Of a stretch of 64,000 nucleotides of DNA, positions 53,744 to 62,709 are shown piece by piece. The position numbers were made by a program, and so were the translations under genes. The DNA comes from Protaetiibacter intestinalis. GTDB taxonomy: Bacteria; Actinomycetota; Actinomycetes; Actinomycetales; Microbacteriaceae. The stretch lies in assembly GCF_003627075.1 (NCBI RefSeq), contig NZ_CP032630.1, forward strand, positions 62,001 to 126,000, given 5' to 3'. How positions within the stretch are numbered: the first letter of the stretch is position 1; every line of letters begins with the position of its first letter. The notes under the pieces are model-generated. The model was given only the letters and a program-made list of their open reading frames with translations, was not told the origin of the DNA and made no database searches.

Positions 53744-54031
53744 ATGTCCGGCGTGCTCGCCCTGCTCATCGTGGCCCTCGCGGCCTCCGCCGCGACGGCG
53801 CTCGTGCTCGCCGTCGTGCTGCTGCGCCGCCAGGGTCGGCTCGACGTGCGCCGCGGCATCGCGGCCGGATCCCTCGCCGCCGTCACCTGCGCCGCCGCGG
53901 TCGTCGGCGTCGCGGCGCTGCAGCCGGCACCCCTCCCGGCCGTGCAGCCGGTCTCGGCCGTGACGGTCGCCGACGCGCCGGCGCCCGCCCCCGTCGACGT
54001 GCAGCTGCCCACCCTCGCCCTCGACGGCTGA
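53744..54031 (+). CDS. small two-helix membrane protein
   Basis: A 95-aa protein: helix 1 (VLALLIVALAASAATALVLA), a basic loop (RRQGRLDVRRG), helix 2 (SLAAVTCAAAVVGVAALQ) and a Pro/Val-rich outside tail. GAAGGA lies 6 nt before the ATG. No family recognised. Confidence 0.6.
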   Translation: MSGVLALLIVALAASAATALVLAVVLLRRQGRLDVRRGIAAGSLAAVTCAAAVVGVAALQPAPLPAVQPVSAVTVADAPAPAPVDVQLPTLALDG

Positions 54032-54081
54032 CGCCCCGCATCCGTCGCCCGCGAGTCGGGGGTGCGCGGCAGACTGACGGC

Positions 54082-55149
54082 ATGCTCTCCCCGCGCGGTC
54101 GGCGCACGGTGGCCGGATTGCGGCTCGCCGCGCAGCACATCGCGCGCACGCCGACGGCGGGGCCCGCCGAGGTGGTGCGCGGGCTGCTCGCCGTGCAGGC
54201 GCAGGACTACCCGGGCGCGCTGTGGGCCGTGGGACTGCGCAGCGGCGCGACCGAGGCGCAGGTCGAGGCCGCGCACACCTCGGGCGCGATCGTGCGCTCG
54301 TGGCCGTTCCGCGGCACGCTGCACCTCGTCGCCGCCGAGGACCTCGGATGGATGCTGTCGCTCACGGGCGAGCGCATCGCGCGTTCCGCGGCGGGCCGCG
54401 TGCGGCAGCTCGGCATCACCGAGGCCGAGCTGGAGCGCGTCGCCGCGATCGCCCGCGCGCGGCTCGCGGGCGGTGGGCGCGCCGACCGCAGCGAGCTGCT
54501 CGCCGCCTTCCGCGCGGGCGGCGTGCCGACCGAGGGCGACCGCGGCATCCATCTGCTCGGCAACCTCGCCCACACGGGCCTCGTCGTGCTCTCCGGCCGC
54601 ACCGAGTACGCCCTGCTCGAGGAGCACGTGGCCGAACCCCGCCGACTCGACCCGGATGCGGCCGCCGACGAACTCGCGCTGCGCTACTACGCAGGTCACG
54701 GGCCCGCGACCGTGCGCGACCTCGCCTGGTGGTCGGGCCTGCCGCTCACGCTCGTGCGCGCGGCGACCGAGCGCGTGCGCGGGCGGCTCGCCGAGCTCGA
54801 GGTCGACGGGGTCGTGCACCTCATGCGCCCGGGCCTCGAGCCCGCCGCCGGCGGCGTGCGGCTGCTGCCGGGCTTCGACGAGTACCTGCTCGGCTACGCC
54901 GACCGCTCCGCCGTGCTCGCCCCGGAGTACGCGGGCGCGGTCGTGCCGGGCGGCAACGGGCTGTTCCTGCCGACGATCGTCTCGCGCGGCGAGATCGTGG
55001 GGCTCTGGCGACGCGACCTCGGCCGCCGGACCGTCCGCGTCGAGCTCGCACCCTTCGCGCCGCTGCCCGCCACCGTGCGGGCGTCCGCGGAGGCGGAGGC
55101 GCGCCGCTACGGCCGCTTCCTCGGGCGCCCGGTCGAGCTGGGCGACTAG
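54082..55149 (+). CDS. winged-helix DNA-binding protein, AlkZ/YcaQ-like
   Basis: A 355-aa protein of the HTH_42 family that includes the DNA glycosylases AlkZ and YcaQ. The N-terminal LLAVQAQDYPGALWAVGLR contains the QxQ pattern at the catalytic position; SWPFRGTLHLV and ADELALRYYAGHGPATVRDLAWW (split across two stretches) follow, and LLPGFDEYLLGY is conserved. Likely repairs or senses bulky or crosslinked DNA damage (by family; many actinobacterial paralogues exist). CAGACT is 6 nt before the ATG. Stops overlap with the GH3 gene. Confidence 0.83.
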   Translation: MLSPRGRRTVAGLRLAAQHIARTPTAGPAEVVRGLLAVQAQDYPGALWAVGLRSGATEAQVEAAHTSGAIVRSWPFRGTLHLVAAEDLGWMLSLTGERIARSAAGRVRQLGITEAELERVAAIARARLAGGGRADRSELLAAFRAGGVPTEGDRGIHLLGNLAHTGLVVLSGRTEYALLEEHVAEPRRLDPDAAADELALRYYAGHGPATVRDLAWWSGLPLTLVRAATERVRGRLAELEVDGVVHLMRPGLEPAAGGVRLLPGFDEYLLGYADRSAVLAPEYAGAVVPGGNGLFLPTIVSRGEIVGLWRRDLGRRTVRVELAPFAPLPATVRASAEAEARRYGRFLGRPVELGD

Positions 55150-56333
55150 CCGACGGCCGCCGCGCAGGCCGCGCGGCAGCGCACGTACGGCGCATCCGAG
55201 CTCGCGACCGAGCGGCGCAGCTGCATGACACGCTCGGCCGCATCCCGCAGCCGCTCGGGAGGCAGCGTGCCGTCGGCGACCGCGTCGGCGATCCGCTGCG
55301 CGACCGCGGTCGTGTCGACCGGCCCCGCGTACAGCAGCAGGTCGGCGCCCGCCGCGAGCGCCGCGAGCCCGTTCGCGGCCGGGTCGGCGTAGGCGGGGTC
55401 GCCCGAGTCCTGCAGCATGCTGAGCGAGTCGGTCACGATCACCCCGTCGAAGCCGAGCTCGTCGCGCAGGATGCGGTACCAGGTCGGCGAGAGCGAGGCC
55501 GGAGCGGCATCGACGGCGGTGTAGCGCAGGTGCCCCACCATGACGAGCTCCGCCCCCGCGTCGATGCCCGCCCGGAACGGCGGCGCCTGCGTGGCGCGCC
55601 ACTCGTCGAGACTCATCGCCGTCTCGGGGATGAGGTGGTGCGAGTCGCCCGGGGCGCCGCCGTGCCCCGGGAAGTGCTTGAGCGTGGAGAGCACGATGCC
55701 CGACTCCCCCGCCACCGCCGCCGCGACACGGTCCGCGACGGCCGCCGGGTCGCCGCCGAAGACGCGCGGGGCGAGGAACGAACCCGGGTCGCCGGTCACG
55801 TCGGCGACGATACCGAAGTTGAGGTCGAACCCCGCGGATGCCACGAGCCGCGCGCGGTCGGCGAACGCCTGGCGGGTGGCCTCGGGCGGCATCCGTCCGA
55901 GCGCCCGGGCGCTCGGGCCCGGGTCGTCGAGCCGGGCGACCGTGCCGCCCTCCTGGTCGACCGCGGTGAGCGGCGGCAACCCCGGATCGGTCGTGAGCGC
56001 CGTCGTGAGCGCCCGTGCGACGTCGACGGAGTACTGCGTGTCGCCGCCCATGAGGATCACCCCGCCCACCCCGGATGCCGCCACGGCGGCCCGCGCGGCG
56101 GCCGGGTCGGTGCTCGGGATGCGCGGCATGATGACGCTCTCGGCGAGCTGCAGCGTCGTCATGTCGGCGAGGCGCGCCGTGAGGTATGCGGCCCCGGGGT
56201 CGACCGGCTGCGGGGCGACCGCGGGCGCCCAGGCGCGCGGCGGCGCGGCCGACACGGGCGTCGCCTGCGGCGCGCACCCGGCGAGCGCCGCCACGGCGAG
56301 CGCCGCCGCGAGCACCGCCGCCGGTCTCCGCAT
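55146..56333 (-). CDS. nagZ: GH3 beta-N-acetylhexosaminidase-like lipoprotein
   Basis: A 395-aa lipoprotein: signal peptide with lipobox ALAGC (Cys 20), then a single GH3 barrel. The NagZ-type loop KHFPGHGGAPGDSH lies near residues 218-231, and the nucleophile Asp is in VIVTDSLSM near 301. Being lipid-anchored, it would act on peptidoglycan fragments outside the membrane, as in other Gram-positive NagZ. It follows on the strand after the sugar ABC operon but 13 bases beyond the last permease. Confidence 0.88.
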   Translation of the reverse strand: MRRPAAVLAAALAVAALAGCAPQATPVSAAPPRAWAPAVAPQPVDPGAAYLTARLADMTTLQLAESVIMPRIPSTDPAAARAAVAASGVGGVILMGGDTQYSVDVARALTTALTTDPGLPPLTAVDQEGGTVARLDDPGPSARALGRMPPEATRQAFADRARLVASAGFDLNFGIVADVTGDPGSFLAPRVFGGDPAAVADRVAAAVAGESGIVLSTLKHFPGHGGAPGDSHHLIPETAMSLDEWRATQAPPFRAGIDAGAELVMVGHLRYTAVDAAPASLSPTWYRILRDELGFDGVIVTDSLSMLQDSGDPAYADPAANGLAALAAGADLLLYAGPVDTTAVAQRIADAVADGTLPPERLRDAAERVMQLRRSVASSDAPYVRCRAACAAAVG

Positions 56334-56346
56334 CCCTCGAGCGTAG

Positions 56347-57285
56347 CTACCCCTTGACCGCGCCCCCCAGCCCCGCGCCCCGCAGGAACACCCGCTGGAA
56401 GACCAGGAACAGCACGACGGGGATGATCGTCGAGATCGCGAGCGCCGCGAGCGTCACGTCGAGCTCGGTCTGCGACTGGATGTTCGGCAACCGCACACCG
56501 AGCGGCTGCACCGCCGCATCCGGCAGCACGAGCTTCGGCCACAGGTAGTCCTTGAGCGAGGCGATGATGATGAACACCGAGACGACCCCCACGATGGGCC
56601 GCGACATCGGCAGCACGATCGACCAGAACATCCGGAACGGCCCCGCCCCGTCGGTGCGCGCCGCCTCGAACACCTCGAACGGCAGGCTGTCGAAGAAGCG
56701 CTTCACGACGAGGATGTTGAAGGCGTTCGCCGCCGTCGGCAGCCACACCCCCAGGTAGCTGTTGAGCAGGCTCGGCCCGAACGCGGGACGCGCGACCGTG
56801 ATGAACAGCGGCACGAGCAGCACGACCGAGGGCACGAAGAGCGTCGCGAGCACCGCCGCCTGCAGCACGCGCGCGTAGGCGGGCCGGAGGATCGACAGCA
56901 CGTAGGCGCCCGTCGTGGCGATCACGAGCCCCACGACCCACTGGCCGGCGGCGAGCGCGATCGTGTTGAAGAAGTACCTGCCGACCTCCACCTCGACCCA
57001 GGCCTGCTGCAGGTTGCCCCAGTCGATGCCGCTCGGCCAGAGGGCGAGCGGCTGCTGGATGATGTCCTGCGTCGTCGACACGGCCGCCTTCGCGAGCCAC
57101 AGCAGCGGCCCGAGGCCCACCACGACGAGCCCCACGAACAGGAAGACGTGCGAGGCGGCCTGCCCCGCGCGCACGGGGCCGCGGCGTCGGTCGTGCACCG
57201 AGAGCACGCCGCGCGGGGCGTCGGGCTCGGCGTTCTCGGATGCGCGTCGACGTCGCAGGGTCGGCAGCTTGAGCGTCGTGCTCAT
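56347..57285 (-). CDS. carbohydrate ABC permease, MalG-type
   Basis: A 312-aa permease with a ~50-aa basic cytoplasmic N terminus and six helices. The EAA loop is EAARTDGAGPFRMFWSIVLP near residues 205-224. The ATG at 57285 shares one base with the previous stop. It forms the channel with the MalF-type partner. No ATPase gene is in the operon, so a shared MsiK-type ATPase elsewhere is likely. Confidence 0.93.
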   Translation of the reverse strand: MSTTLKLPTLRRRRASENAEPDAPRGVLSVHDRRRGPVRAGQAASHVFLFVGLVVVGLGPLLWLAKAAVSTTQDIIQQPLALWPSGIDWGNLQQAWVEVEVGRYFFNTIALAAGQWVVGLVIATTGAYVLSILRPAYARVLQAAVLATLFVPSVVLLVPLFITVARPAFGPSLLNSYLGVWLPTAANAFNILVVKRFFDSLPFEVFEAARTDGAGPFRMFWSIVLPMSRPIVGVVSVFIIIASLKDYLWPKLVLPDAAVQPLGVRLPNIQSQTELDVTLAALAISTIIPVVLFLVFQRVFLRGAGLGGAVKG

Positions 57286-58250
57286 CAGTCGGTGCTCCAC
57301 TTCTGGGTGGCCTTGAAGTACAGGAAGGATGCCGCGGCGAGGAACAGCGCGAGCATGACCGAGAGCGCGGTCGCCTCGCCGTACTTGCCGCCGAGGCTGT
57401 TCTCGAACGCGTAGCGGTAGATGAGCAGCAGCACGGTGACGGTCGCGTTGTTCGGCCCGCCGCCCGTGAACAGGTACGGCTCGAGGAACACCTGCGCGGT
57501 CGCGATGATCTGCAGGATGAGCATGACGAAGATCACGCCGCGCAGCTGCGGCAGCGTCACGTGCCAGATCTTGTGCCAGATGGTGGCGCCGTCCACCTCC
57601 GCGGCGTCGTAGAGCTCGGGCGGCACGGAGAGCAGCGCCGCGAGGTAGATGATGATCGAGCCGCCCGCGGCGGCCCAGGTGGCCTCCAGCACGAGCGAGG
57701 GCATCGCCTGCGTCGCATCCTGGATCCACGGTTGGGGTGGGATGCCGACCCAGCCGAGGATCGTGTTGAAGACGCCCGTGGGCGAGGCGGAGTAGAAGAA
57801 CTTCCACAGCAGCACCGCGACCACCGGCGGCACGATGACGGGCAGGTAGGCGAGGGCCGAGTACAGGCCCTTCAGGCGCCGCACCTCGCTCATGAGCACC
57901 GCCATGAGGATCGGCAGCGGGAAGCCGAACACGAGGGCGAGCAGCGCGAAGTAGGCGGTGTTGAGCACGGCGCGCCCGAGCAGCGGGTCGGCGAGCACGT
58001 TCGCGAAGTTGTCGAGGCCGACGAAGCGGTAGGTGATGAGGTTCGTCTTCTGGAAGCTCATCCAGATCGACTGCAGGATCGGCCACCAGCTGTACACGGT
58101 GAACACGAGGATCATCGGCAGCGCGAACAGCAGGGTGACGAGCCCGCCGCGGCGCACCCAGCCGCGGATGCTGCGGTCGCGTCGGCGCGGGGTCACGGTC
58201 CGCGGACGCAGGCGCTGCTCCACGGCGCGCCGTTCGTCGATGACGGTCAT
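57285..58250 (-). CDS. carbohydrate ABC permease, MalF-type
   Basis: A 321-aa permease with a basic N terminus (RDRSIRGWVRRGG) and six helices. The EAA loop is DAAEVDGATIWHKIWHVTLP near 215-234. The segment FTGGGPNNATVTVLLLIYRY after it is the usual UgpA/MalF C-terminal signature. It follows the binding protein gene across a 69-nt gap with a strong hairpin. Confidence 0.93.
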   Translation of the reverse strand: MTVIDERRAVEQRLRPRTVTPRRRDRSIRGWVRRGGLVTLLFALPMILVFTVYSWWPILQSIWMSFQKTNLITYRFVGLDNFANVLADPLLGRAVLNTAYFALLALVFGFPLPILMAVLMSEVRRLKGLYSALAYLPVIVPPVVAVLLWKFFYSASPTGVFNTILGWVGIPPQPWIQDATQAMPSLVLEATWAAAGGSIIIYLAALLSVPPELYDAAEVDGATIWHKIWHVTLPQLRGVIFVMLILQIIATAQVFLEPYLFTGGGPNNATVTVLLLIYRYAFENSLGGKYGEATALSVMLALFLAAASFLYFKATQKWSTD

Positions 58251-58272
58251 GGGTCTTCCTTCGGGTCGGGTG

Positions 58273-58310
58273 CCGGGTGGTCGGGAGGCGTGCGCCTCCC
58301 GACCACCCGG
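58273..58310 (-). terminator. 17-bp hairpin between binding protein and permease genes
   Basis: Perfect arms 58273-58289 and 58294-58310 with a 4-nt loop, no U-run. In sugar ABC operons such hairpins partly stop transcription or protect the upstream mRNA so that more binding protein than permease is made. Confidence 0.7.
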
Positions 58311-58319
58311 CGGGACGGG

Positions 58320-59666
58320 TCAGCCGTCGATGAGGGCCTGGGCGTCCTTGTCGGCCTGGGCGAGGAGCGCGTCGATGTCGGCGTTCTCGTCCGTCAGCAC
58401 GGCCTGGACGACCGGGTCGAGGAGGGCGTAGACCTCCTGGGTGTGGCTCTTCGGCTCGCCCACCGGGGTCTGCGCGAAGATGCCGTCGATGAAGCCCGTC
58501 ATCTGGTCGCGCGGCACGTTGACGTACGGCTCGATCCAGGTGAGCGACTCCTCGTAGGTGGCCTGGTCGAGCACCGGCAGCACCGGGGTGCCGACGGCCT
58601 GGCCGGCATCCGACAGCGCCTTCGCGTCGGCGACCGCGGCATCCTCGTTCAGCAGCTTCTGCATGTAGTACCAGTCGACCCACTTGACGGCCGCGGCCTT
58701 CGTCGCGTCGTCGAGGGTCGGCGGGAGCACCGCGATGTCGCCGCCGCCGAGCACCTTGCCGCCGTCCTCCATCGGGATGGTGGTGAGGCCGTAGACGGAC
58801 GGGTCGAGCGAGAAGTCGCGCACGAGGGCCGTGTAGAGGTCGGAGCCGGAGGTGTACATGCCGATGTTGCCGGCGGCGAACTCCTGGTTGATCGAACCCC
58901 AGTCGAGCAGGAAGTTGTCGCCCATCGAGTCGTCCTCCCAGCGCAGCTCGTGGAAGTACTCGAGGGTCGCCTTCACGCCGTCGTTCGCGATCGTGGAGGT
59001 CGCGCCGTCGTCCGACTGCAGGAAGCCGCCACGCGACGCCGACTGCGCGGTGAGCTGCCATCCGCCCGTGTTGTTCTGGGTCATGGTGGCGTAGCCCGCC
59101 TTGCCGGTGGCCTCGGAGATCTGCTTCGCGTACTCGCGCACCTCATCCCAGGTGGTGGGCGGCGAGTCGGGGTCGAGCCCCGCCTGCTCGAACAGCTCGC
59201 GGTTGTACTGCAGGCCGAGAGCGTAGGCCTGGCGCGGGAAGCCGAACAGGTGGCCGTCGGCGTCCTTCACGGCGTCGAGGATGATGGGGTTGAACTTGTC
59301 GGCGTAGCCGAGCTCGTCGATCTCCTCCGTGACGTCGGCGAGCTGGCCGTTCTCGAGCAGCGTCTTGGCATCCGTGAACGGCACCGTGAACACGTCCGGC
59401 AGGCTGCCGGCGGCGAGCTGGGCGGTGAAGGTCGGGCCCTCCCACTCGTACTCGACGCCGATGATGTCGATGTTCGGGTACTTCTTCTCGAACTGCGCCT
59501 CCTGGGTCGCGAACGCGTCGTACGCGGCCTGGTCGGCGCCGGGCGGGAAGGTGGCGACGCGCAGTTCGACCTTGCCGTCGGAGGATCCTCCGCTGCTGCA
59601 GGCGGCGAGCGACGCGACAGTCGCGAACGCCGCGGCGATCGCGATCACCTTGGTGGGTGACTTCAT
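58320..59666 (-). CDS. sugar ABC transporter substrate-binding lipoprotein
   Basis: A 448-aa family 1 extracellular solute-binding protein. Lipobox SLAAC with Cys 23, then a short Ser/Gly linker and KVELRVATFP. GSLPDVFTV, YALGLQYNRELFEQAGL (YNRELFEQAGLD) and TWDEVREYAK are standard. ATG 59666 has AAAGG 8 nt upstream; an ATG at 59681 overlaps the hydrolase stop. It binds the oligosaccharide later cleaved by the alpha-glucosidase encoded just upstream. Confidence 0.93.
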   Translation of the reverse strand: MKSPTKVIAIAAAFATVASLAACSSGGSSDGKVELRVATFPPGADQAAYDAFATQEAQFEKKYPNIDIIGVEYEWEGPTFTAQLAAGSLPDVFTVPFTDAKTLLENGQLADVTEEIDELGYADKFNPIILDAVKDADGHLFGFPRQAYALGLQYNRELFEQAGLDPDSPPTTWDEVREYAKQISEATGKAGYATMTQNNTGGWQLTAQSASRGGFLQSDDGATSTIANDGVKATLEYFHELRWEDDSMGDNFLLDWGSINQEFAAGNIGMYTSGSDLYTALVRDFSLDPSVYGLTTIPMEDGGKVLGGGDIAVLPPTLDDATKAAAVKWVDWYYMQKLLNEDAAVADAKALSDAGQAVGTPVLPVLDQATYEESLTWIEPYVNVPRDQMTGFIDGIFAQTPVGEPKSHTQEVYALLDPVVQAVLTDENADIDALLAQADKDAQALIDG

Positions 59667-59677
59667 TGTCTTGCCTT

Positions 59678-61372
59678 TCATCGTTGGGTGATGGGGTGGG
59701 TTTCTCCGGGCTCGTGCTGTGGTCGTAGCCACGCCGTGGAGTTCGGGGGGAGGACGCCGTCGGCGACCTCCGTGGAGGCGAGGAGCACCTCGCGGTGGGG
59801 CGGCAGCGCGACGGGCGCGTCGAAGCTCGTGACGCTCACGAAGTCGTCGCCGCGGCGGAAGGCGAGCGCGTCCGGCCCGAGCTCCAGCCAGGCGAAGGCG
59901 CCGTCGCCGAGGCCGGGCTCGCCGCGGCGGATGCGCAGGGCCGCCCGGTAGAGGGAGAGCATGGACGCCGGGTCGTGCTCCTGCGCCTCCACCGTGTAGA
60001 GCGCCCAGCTGCGCGGCTGCGGCAGCCACGGGGTGCCGGTGGCGTGCGGCGAGCTGAAGCCGAACGGCGCCCGGGTGCCCGACCAGGGCAGCGGCACCCG
60101 GCATCCGTCGCGGCCCGGGTCGACGCCGCCGGAGCGGTGGTGCATCGGGTCCTGGATGAGCTCGCGCGGGATGTCCTCCGCCTCGGGCAGGCCGAGCTCG
60201 TCGCCCTGGTAGATGTACAGCGAGCCCGGCAGCGCCGCCGTGAGCAGCGCCGCGGCGCGGGCGCGGCGGGTGCCGAGCGCGAGGTCGCTCGGGATGCCGA
60301 AGCGCTTGGCGAGGAACGCGAAGGAGCTGTCGGCGCGGCCGTAGCGGGTGACGGGGCGGGTGACGTCGTGGTTGGAGAGCACCCAGGTGGAGGGGGCGCC
60401 GACGGGCGCGTGCGCGTCGAGGGTGAGGTCGATCGAGCTGCGCAGCTCGGCGGCATCCCACGGGCGGGCGAGGAAGTCGAAGTTGAACGCCGTGTGCATC
60501 TCGTCGGGGCGCAGGTACTTCACGAAGCGGTCGAGTTCGGGCAGCCAGATCTCGCCGACGAGCACGCGCGTGCCGGGGTAGGAGTCGGCGAGCGCGCGCC
60601 ATCCGCGGTAGACCTCGTGCAGTTCGTCGCGGTCCTGGGTGGGGTGCTCGCCGGGGCCGGGGTGGTCAGGCACCTCGCCGAGCTCCGGGTCCTTGATGAG
60701 CAGGGCGGCGGAGTCGATGCGCACGCCCGCGACGCCGCGGTCGAACCAGAACCGCAGGATGTCCTCGTGCTCGCGCCGCACGTCCGGGTGGTTCCAGTTG
60801 AGGTCGGGCTGGGCGGCGTCGAAGAGGTGCAGGTACCACTGGCCGGGCGTGCCGTCGGGGTTCGTGGTGCGGGTCCAGGTGTCGCCCGCGAACGGCGAGA
60901 CCCAGCGCGTGGGGAGCTCCTCGGCATCCACGAACCAGAAGCGCTCGCGCTCGGGGCTGCCGGGGCCGGCGGCGAGCGCCGCCTGGAACCACGGGTGCCG
61001 GTCGGAGACGTGGTTGGGGACGACGTCGACGATGGTGCGGATGCCGAGGGCGAGCGCCTCGCGGATGAGCAGCTCGGCCTCGGCGAGGGTGCCGAAGTCG
61101 GGGTGGATGGCGCGGTAGTCGCTCACGTCGTAGCCGCCGTCGGCGAGCGGGCTCGCGTACCACGGGGTGAACCAGATCGCGTCGACGCCCAGCTCGCGCA
61201 GGTAGCCGAGCCGGCTGCGCACGCCCGCGAGGTCGCCCGTGCCGTCGCCGTTGCCGTCCGCGAAGCTGCGCGGATAGACCTGGTAGATGACGGCGGAGCG
61301 CCACCACTCGGGGTCGTCGTCGGGCGGCGCGGGCAGCGGGGTGACCGTGCCGGGCAGGACGTCTGCGTCCAC
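59678..61372 (-). CDS. GH13 alpha-glucosidase (oligo-1,6-glucosidase type)
   Basis: A 564-aa intracellular GH13 enzyme. YQVYPRSFADGNGDGTGDL near the N terminus is the hallmark; region II GVRIDSAAL holds the nucleophile Asp, VGEIW the acid/base Glu and LSNHDVTRP the transition-state Asp. GTG 61372 is chosen for GAAGGA 6 nt upstream; an in-frame start at 61453 would extend through the promoter. No signal peptide. First gene of the operon hydrolase-binding protein-permease-permease, under LacI-type control. Confidence 0.93.
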   Translation of the reverse strand: MDADVLPGTVTPLPAPPDDDPEWWRSAVIYQVYPRSFADGNGDGTGDLAGVRSRLGYLRELGVDAIWFTPWYASPLADGGYDVSDYRAIHPDFGTLAEAELLIREALALGIRTIVDVVPNHVSDRHPWFQAALAAGPGSPERERFWFVDAEELPTRWVSPFAGDTWTRTTNPDGTPGQWYLHLFDAAQPDLNWNHPDVRREHEDILRFWFDRGVAGVRIDSAALLIKDPELGEVPDHPGPGEHPTQDRDELHEVYRGWRALADSYPGTRVLVGEIWLPELDRFVKYLRPDEMHTAFNFDFLARPWDAAELRSSIDLTLDAHAPVGAPSTWVLSNHDVTRPVTRYGRADSSFAFLAKRFGIPSDLALGTRRARAAALLTAALPGSLYIYQGDELGLPEAEDIPRELIQDPMHHRSGGVDPGRDGCRVPLPWSGTRAPFGFSSPHATGTPWLPQPRSWALYTVEAQEHDPASMLSLYRAALRIRRGEPGLGDGAFAWLELGPDALAFRRGDDFVSVTSFDAPVALPPHREVLLASTEVADGVLPPNSTAWLRPQHEPGETHPITQR

Positions 61373-61424
61373 GCGGGTTCCTTCGGAGCTCGTTCGCGAC
61401 GCCCCAGTCGGCGCCGACGAGCCG

Positions 61425-61474
61425 AATGTATGAAACCCGACAGAATGACGCAAGAACTAAACAACGCGCAAGAA
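61425..61474 (-). promoter_or_regulatory. alpha-glucoside operon promoter with candidate LacI sites
   Basis: On the minus strand TTGCGT (-35, 61453 to 61448), a 17-nt spacer and TACATT (-10, 61430 to 61425). CGCAAGAA occurs at 61449-61456, over the -35, and again at 61467-61474. Related CGCAAT units lie twice in the lacI upstream region (62723-62728 and 62732-62737), so these may be operators for the LacI protein. Confidence 0.5.
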
Positions 61475-61503
61475 ACTCGCCCATCCTTGCGCCCCCTGCC
61501 GTT

Positions 61504-61658
61504 TTCGCAACTCAGGAAGAACGCGCCCCGACGCCCCTACGGAGGGCCGCATCCGCCATCCGTCCTGAGTTGCGAACCCGCGGGGTTTCGCAACTCAGGA
61601 AGAACAACGAAAGTGGGCGGCGGATGGGCGTACCGCGCCGCATCTCCTGAGTTGCGAA
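61504..61658. repeat. palindromic repeat family 3, two tandem copies (73 and 72 nt)
   Basis: TTCGCAACTCAGGA at 61504-61517 and 61587-61600 each face TCCTGAGTTGCGAA at 61563-61576 and 61645-61658. Both pairs of 14-nt arms are perfect. The loops (45 and 44 nt) share only GAAC next to the left arm and GGCGGATG in opposite orientations. The cluster lies downstream of lacI. Confidence 0.9.
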
Positions 61659-61701
61659 GTCGGCTGGACCGGATGCGGGCACGCGCCCTCGCGAGACGGC
61701 G

Positions 61702-62709
61702 TCAGCGCGGCGCCGGGCCCGTCGAGCCCCGCACCACCAGCTCCGGCTCGAACAGGTACTCCTCGGTGCCCGGCGCCCCGCCCTGCAGCTGCGCGACGAG
61801 CAGCTCGATGACGAGCCGCCCCATCGGCTCGATGGGCTGCCGCACGGTCGTGAGCGGCGGGTCGATCGCGTTCATGAGCGCCGAGTCGTCGAAGCCGACC
61901 ACCGACACGTCGGCGGGCACCCGGCGTCCGGCACGACGCACGGCGCGGATGGCGCCGAGGGCGAGCGGGTCGGATGCGCACAGCAGCCCGGTCGCGCCGG
62001 CCTGGATGAGGCGTGCCGCCGCCGCCTGGCCGGCCTCGAGCGTGTAGTGCGAGTGGGCGACGAGGGCGGGGTCGAGCGCGCCGCCGTCGGCCGCCGCGAG
62101 GCGTTCTGCCGCCTCGAGCTTGCGCTGCGAGGGCACGTGGTCGGCGGGCCCGAGCACGAGTCCGATGCGCTCGTGGCCGAGCTGGCGCAGGTGGTTCCAG
62201 CCGAGCTCGACGGCGACGTGGTCGTCGGTCGACACGGTGGGGAAGGCGAGTTCGGCGACCCGCGCGTTGACGAGCACGGTGGGGATGCCGAGCTCGGCGA
62301 GGCGCGCGTAGTGCTCGTGCGGCGCATCCGCCTGGGTGTACTGGCCGCCCACGAAGACGACGCCGGAGACGCGCTGCTCGAGCAGCAGCTCGATGTAGTC
62401 GGCCTCGCTGATGCCGCCCGCGGTCTGCGTGCAGAGCACGGGCGTGTAGCCCTGCTGCACGAGCCCGCCGCCGACGAGCTCGCCGAAGGCGGGGAAGATC
62501 GGGTTGGTGAGCTCGGGCAGGAAGAGCCCCACGAGGCGCGCCCGTTCGCCGCGCAGCTTGCTGGGGCGCTCGTAGCCGAGCACGTCGAGGGCGGCGAGCA
62601 CGGCCTGCCGCGTCGACTCCCCCACGCCGGGCTTGCCGTTGAGCACGCGGCTCACGGTGGCTTCGCTGACCCCGACCTTCTTGGCGACCTCGGCAAGACG
62701 ACTCGACAT
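61702..62709 (-). CDS. LacI-family transcriptional repressor
   Basis: A 335-aa repressor. The N-terminal HTH (RLAEVAKKVGVSEATVSRVL) and hinge (LNGKPGVGESTR) are clear, followed by a periplasmic-binding-protein-like sugar sensor ending with VSVVGFDDSALMNAIDPPLTTVRQP in two stretches. ATG 62709 fits the family start; TAGAGT lies 7 nt upstream. It lies immediately upstream of the alpha-glucoside operon on the same strand and most likely represses it and itself. Confidence 0.93.
   Translation of the reverse strand: MSSRLAEVAKKVGVSEATVSRVLNGKPGVGESTRQAVLAALDVLGYERPSKLRGERARLVGLFLPELTNPIFPAFGELVGGGLVQQGYTPVLCTQTAGGISEADYIELLLEQRVSGVVFVGGQYTQADAPHEHYARLAELGIPTVLVNARVAELAFPTVSTDDHVAVELGWNHLRQLGHERIGLVLGPADHVPSQRKLEAAERLAAADGGALDPALVAHSHYTLEAGQAAAARLIQAGATGLLCASDPLALGAIRAVRRAGRRVPADVSVVGFDDSALMNAIDPPLTTVRQPIEPMGRLVIELLVAQLQGGAPGTEEYLFEPELVVRGSTGPAPR

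Larger units (their letters stand above)
61373..61701. other. 329-nt gap between the alpha-glucosidase and lacI genes
   Basis: Contains the operon promoter (61425-61453), direct repeats CGCAAGAA at 61449-61456 and 61467-61474, and the tandem family 3 palindromes (61504-61658). The 42 nt before the lacI stop codon hold nothing recognisable. No gene is evident in any frame. Confidence 0.7.

Noticed and set aside
58273..58310. Operon hairpin as another member of the palindromic repeat class
   Set aside because: A 17-bp stem with a 4-nt loop and no second copy in the window fits a classic intraoperonic hairpin; the same holds for 8815-8851, 22718-22745 and 34995-35024.
61373..61453. Longer alpha-glucosidase start at 61453
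   Set aside because: It would read through a good -35/-10 pair and has no ribosome site, whereas GTG 61372 follows GAAGGA.
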